Shown here piece after piece: positions 59,541-64,000 of a DNA stretch of 64,000 nucleotides (position 1 is the first letter of the stretch; the number at the start of each line of letters is the position of its first letter). The position numbers were made by a program, and so were the translations under genes. The notes beneath the pieces were generated by a model that saw only the letters and a list, made by a program, of their open reading frames with translations, was not told where the DNA came from and did not search any database. Origin of the DNA: Himantopus leucocephalus (taxonomy: Eukaryota > Chordata > Aves > Charadriiformes > Recurvirostridae); NCBI GenBank assembly GCA_003993805.1, contig RSEF01000019.1, forward strand, positions 8,035,140 through 8,099,139, given 5' to 3'.

Positions 59541-62500
59541 AAATACAACCAGCTCAGTTCAGGAGTGGTAACAGAGTGGTCTGAGGCAGAGACGCTCAGT
59601 CTTATGAGAACTCCAAAATATTACGATTGAATATTGAATTGTTTTGTGGGTCAGTTTCTTTTCTACACTGTAGATTTAGAAGCCTCCTGCATCCAATCAC
59701 AATGTACCATGAGGGGATAATGTAAATTAATGCAGAGGTGTTAAACAATAGAAAATCAGGCCTGGTGACATAGTTGTATTCATGCAGGGCGAGGACGGGG
59801 ACAGTGCCCTTCAGCAATCACTATGTGCCATTTGACTGACCGCAGAGACGCTCCTCGACACAAATTCCTGCCAATGCAAAGGTTCGGTCCTGGCCTGGTT
59901 CCTGTTGAACGCACATAAAAAGAGATTCAAAGCGTCAGCATAGGCCTCTTCTCTTCTGCCATCTCCTCCCACCACAAAGCAGCCCAGGCAGGCAGCCCAG
60001 AAGCTGTTTGAGATGATGCCTCTCGGCCCCGTCGCCTCCGCCGGCACAGCTGCAGACTCCCGGCGGACGCAGCGAAGCTCTTGTCTGGCTGCTGAGAGCT
60101 GGACTTCAGTCCCCTCCATTTTTTGTTCATTTTGCAAACTTGCTCCCCTTCCTTCCCCAAGATGCCAGATCCCTAATTTGACTTTCATCTTCAGGGCACC
60201 AGGGTCTGGCTGGCAGCGCTGATCCAACAGCTCTCAGCTCAGCAGTGCTGTCAGATGAGACAGAGCCACCTTGTGAGAACATTCATTTCACTTCTGTACG
60301 GAGGAGGAGGATCTATCCAGCTGATGTTCTGGTCTGCAACAAGCCCTGTCTGCCAGATTTAAAATAACCTTTCTTGGACTGCTCATTCTTCTGTCCTGCT
60401 CCTCGTTCCTCGCTCCTGATAAGTACGGCGCAGTTAAAGATTCCAGGCAGAGCCGGCTGGAGGGGAGAAGCCGGGGCAGAGGCGACTCAGGCGATGGGGA
60501 AGCGGAGCGTGTCCCTGCAGCCCTCGCTTCAGCACTGGCTTGTGCTTGGGGCCGACCCCGAGGCAGAGACTGTTCTCCTCCGGTCCCCTCAGCAGCATGT
60601 GCTGTCCTCAAGGGAAAGCACCCGGGAGCATTCGGTACATACAACGCGAAGAGCTGAATGTCCCCGTGGGAAACAAGCTGCACCTTTCAAAGCAGAAGTG
60701 CTGCCTCTGCAAGTGCTCTCCTCTGCCTGATGCGATCGTGTGTTAGCCGACAAGGAATGGGATTGGGAAGCTGATGTGAGACCAGAGGAATGTCAAAGCA
60801 GTCACGTAACAAGTCAGAATAAGGGCTGTGTCCTGGCCAGCTCTGAGCGTAACAGATAACAAGACAGCAGGAAATATTCTGAATTTTTCCAACCCCATAT
60901 GCTTTTGTGTAAATATCAAATAGCCTTCCTTTTTTGTTGTTTTTTAAATATCTGATCCAAGGCAGAAACGTGCAGTGATTTATGCTAACGTAGGATGTAG
61001 TCAGTAACAAACTGCTGAACACGTTTACAATAGGAAGAACATTTTTTGCTTGTTATGAAATCTGTGTTTTGGCATTGGACTAGCAGGATTATGCAAACAG
61101 AGGGAAAATCAATTGCATGAAGGGTGTCATTGTAAATGTCAATAAATTGTTTGTAAATTCAATTTACAGAAAAGCAAGTTGAGTTTAACAGGAAAAATGG
61201 AAGGGTTAGACTACGTACATTCTGTAAAGCGGATCAATAATAAGAACAGAAAAAGTCGTCGTGTTGGGGAATTACATGGTTGTGTCTGACACCTTCTGCC
61301 TGGAAACAGGAGGCTGCATTCCTGCTGCGGCCGAGTTGGGAAAGACCAGGTTGCTTATAGATAAAGAGTGTTTGCTTACAGATAGAGATGGGCCTGAGCT
61401 GATGTGGGACTGAGCTTGAAAATATTTGGGTGGTTTGTATCTAGGCATGTTGCTACAGGGAATGTATGCACAGGGCTACAGAAAAGGTGAAGAATTTGAG
61501 AGAAATTTTAGTTCTTTGAAGCTGGAGGTCAGGCGAAATAATTTCTTAAGATCTCTTCTTGTCCCCATTTTTGATGGGTTGTTAAAATGTTGGAAACAGG
61601 TGTAAGAGTGAGGGGAGAAAATGGTAACTCGCTTATTTGCAATGCAGCCTTTTATGTTACACTGAGAATGCGCGCCTGTGTTTGCCCAGTGTCTGCAGAG
61701 TAAGAGTGGCGTAAAGGAGTCTTGAAGTAAAGACTAGAATATGAACTTGAGTAAATAGTAGTGCAAACACAGATATTAAGGCAAACAAAAGTAATGCCCT
61801 AACCCCAAATTTCAGTATCAGGAATCATGTATACCTCTCATTGCTTTTGGGAAAATCCCCGCAAACACATCTGCAGCTCAGGGGACAGACCTTCTCCAGG
61901 CAGGAATATTCAGACTAAAATACAGGTGGGGTTCCTAAAGGTAACTAGTGACCTTTGAGTAAAAGTGAGTATTCTCGGTTGTATCACTGACTCGGAACTC
62001 ACATTACTAATAGACGCTTCCAATCTTGAAAGAAAGTATGACAGGGGAAGAAGGAAAAACAGGTTAGAGGAACGGGAGTTGGTTGAGATTAGAAAAACAA
62101 GATTTTGTATAAAACCTGGCAATGATTTGGGAGAGTTTATTGCCAGACACGACCCTGGTATCTTATTGTAACTTTTTTGCAAGAGATTGTTCCTCATTTT
62201 CACAGTAGTAGGAATGTCCAACAGTGCAATCTCTCAGTGTCTTTGCAGTCTGAAGAGAAAACCATAAGGAACGGTATATTGAAGAACTGGGGTAATGTTT
62301 AAATGCTGAAGAAAAAAGAAGGATGGAGATACAAGCAGCAAAGATTTCAAGCAAATGAGCAAAGGTCCATTAATAACCAGCAGTAGAAACAGTGTTTAGA
62401 AAAGGTTTATTGACTTCCTTTCATAGGAATGGGTTAATAGAGCTTCCTTCTCACTGTACGTTTTTTATCCTTTCTTGCAAACACCGCATTCTGCAGGCTA

Positions 62501-64000
62501 CCTAAGGAGCTCTTGGCCTGGAAAAAGTCAGCCTGTGGTCATACCACTTCTAGAGACACGTAGTAACATAAAGAAAAGCAAGCCGTGTTGAGCCTTTCAG
62601 TAACGTCACCTTCTTCAGTTCTTCCTTCCCCACCAGATTTCTGTTCGCTTTATCCAAATTTCTACAGTGTGGCAGTTGAGTGGCGTCGTTCGACAGCTTA
62701 GCTGGATCTGTGCAAATGTGAGCGCTGGTCTGCAGACGGTTTTCTGTGATTGTAAATGAAACAATCTGGGAAGTCGACATAGTTAAAACACTGCAGAGTC
62801 GTACTGCAAGCAGAGCTATAATCATGTAACAGCACCTCATTGTGAGCACAGCCCATTCCTGTAAATTAAAGGAATAAGCTATAGCAATACAGACACAGCT
62901 ATCCTGTTTAACCACCCCCCACTGCAGGCTTTGTTTCAGTATGTCTAAACAGACCTGGATACAGAGGCGCCAGGACTGTGACTGGTGTCATTTACCTCCT
63001 GCATTACTTTTTTCTCCACTGAAGCGTTGTGTCTGGCTCTGTCATCAGCCAGGCAGGGTCGCCCCAGTGAATCTGAGAGCTTTTAAGGGGAGGAACTGCT
63101 CTCTGCATTAATGTAATTGCAGGTTATTTGTGAGATTCCTTCCATGTCTTACTTCCTGGAGGTCTGGCACTGAAATCTGGGTTTGTAATTTGAGTAGTAA
63201 AGAGTGGCTGGATGTAATGATGTGCTCCATTATTCCAACAGCCTCTGTAGCACAAACGTAAAAGCGCAGTGTTGCCTTTAGGACTGAAAACACACCAGTT
63301 GGAATAACTATCTTGCACAAGCGGTGTATTGGGCAGTACGTGTACAGGTATGAGTTCAAGTTTAACTAGGGTCTGGTTTGTCCTGTTTATAAACGTTTCC
63401 TGAAAGAGACTGATGAGATTTCTAGTTATACGCTCATTGTATCTCTCTCGAAGTCACAGATTGTACAGAAAATGTATAACAAATAAGCCCTGGCAATGGC
63501 GATAGGTTCCTCACTAAAGCAAAGCAGGATTTGGGGGGAGCATAATTTACCTTTTTGCCAGATGTCGTTTTGATGACCGTAAACAGGGGAATGAGCTGTA
63601 CACGCTCAGCCCCACAGACAGATTGATCGGCTGCAGGACAAATGTAATTGCGGCGGAACATTTTTGTCTCACAGCAGCTGCACACCGCCTCTTCCGCGCA
63701 GGGAATGGCCCGGTCACTGGAGTTTTGAACGGGAAAAGGCTGCGGTTAAATAAAGACACAGGGAAGAGAGAGTATTCTTGCAAGACCTGAAATTTAAGCC
63801 TGTATCCAGACAGGAACAGGAAGTACCTGTCTGAATTCGGTAACACACTGTATGTTAAAAATACGCATTGTAGACTTTGGGCTAGAAATGCTACTTTTGA
63901 GTCAGACATCCCGTGCTGCGATGGTAGTAACACTTTGTACTCCTGCAAACAGAAAATTATTACATCAAAGATTTAAAGCTTGCGTGGCTTTGTCTACTGG

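Larger units (their letters stand above)
53721..64000. other. Flank upstream of WSB1; no gene recognised
   Basis: No exon of a known protein was recognised on either strand, and open frames are short and shadowed. One CR1-like relic (55.3 kb), one MIR relic (59.4 kb) and scattered simple sequence were seen. If a neighbouring gene shares the WSB1 promoter in the opposite direction, it does not show a coding exon I can identify here. Confidence 0.55.

Noticed and set aside
1..64000. CRISPR arrays, prokaryotic operons, phage or plasmid systems, tRNA or rRNA genes
   Set aside because: None seen. The spliced vertebrate genes, CpG islands and CR1/MIR relics identify the window as animal nuclear DNA.

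Overview
The window is vertebrate nuclear DNA and most probably from a bird. It holds a spliced nine-exon gene with GT-AG (and one GC-AG) introns, three CpG islands, a 3' fragment of a CR1 retrotransposon of the type typical of avian genomes, a few old MIR/L2-like relics, and long gene-free AT-moderate DNA. There is no operon structure, CRISPR array or phage signal. Species is not decidable from the sequence alone.

Layout, low to high coordinate: (1) 1-6489 is the start of intron 1 of KSR1 (kinase suppressor of Ras 1), which is transcribed leftwards. (2) 6490-6747 is KSR1 coding exon 1 on the minus strand, inside a CpG island that runs to about 7.56 kb and carries a GC-rich minisatellite in the 5' flank. 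(3) 7.6-44.15 kb is a 37-kb intergenic interval with no recognisable coding exon. It contains repeat relics, short tandem duplications and, at 24.8-25.8 kb, an isolated CpG island interrupted by a 100-N assembly gap lying in an 18-bp minisatellite. (4) 44.16-53.26 kb is the complete WSB1 gene (WD repeat and SOCS box containing 1) on the minus strand. All nine coding exons were placed to the base by reading frame, splice sites and protein similarity. Its CpG-island promoter lies at 52.9-53.7 kb and a probable poly(A) signal at 44.18 kb. (5) 53.8-64 kb is upstream flank with only repeat relics recognised.

WSB1 and KSR1 are in head-to-tail order on one strand, as in the human 17q11.2 segment, so this is conserved amniote synteny. 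The two proteins act in different pathways: WSB1 is a substrate receptor for an elongin B/C-cullin 5 ubiquitin ligase, and KSR1 is the RAF-MEK-ERK scaffold. No functional linkage is implied by adjacency.

The points most worth a second look are a GC-AG intron in WSB1 (intron 8), an ambiguous base in the last aligned codon of WSB1 beside a 20-nt homopolymer (so the C-terminus and stop are unresolved), the unassigned CpG island between the two genes, and an unexplained GC-elevated, stop-poor segment in WSB1 intron 5. I did not find a previously undescribed biological system; most of the window looks ordinary.
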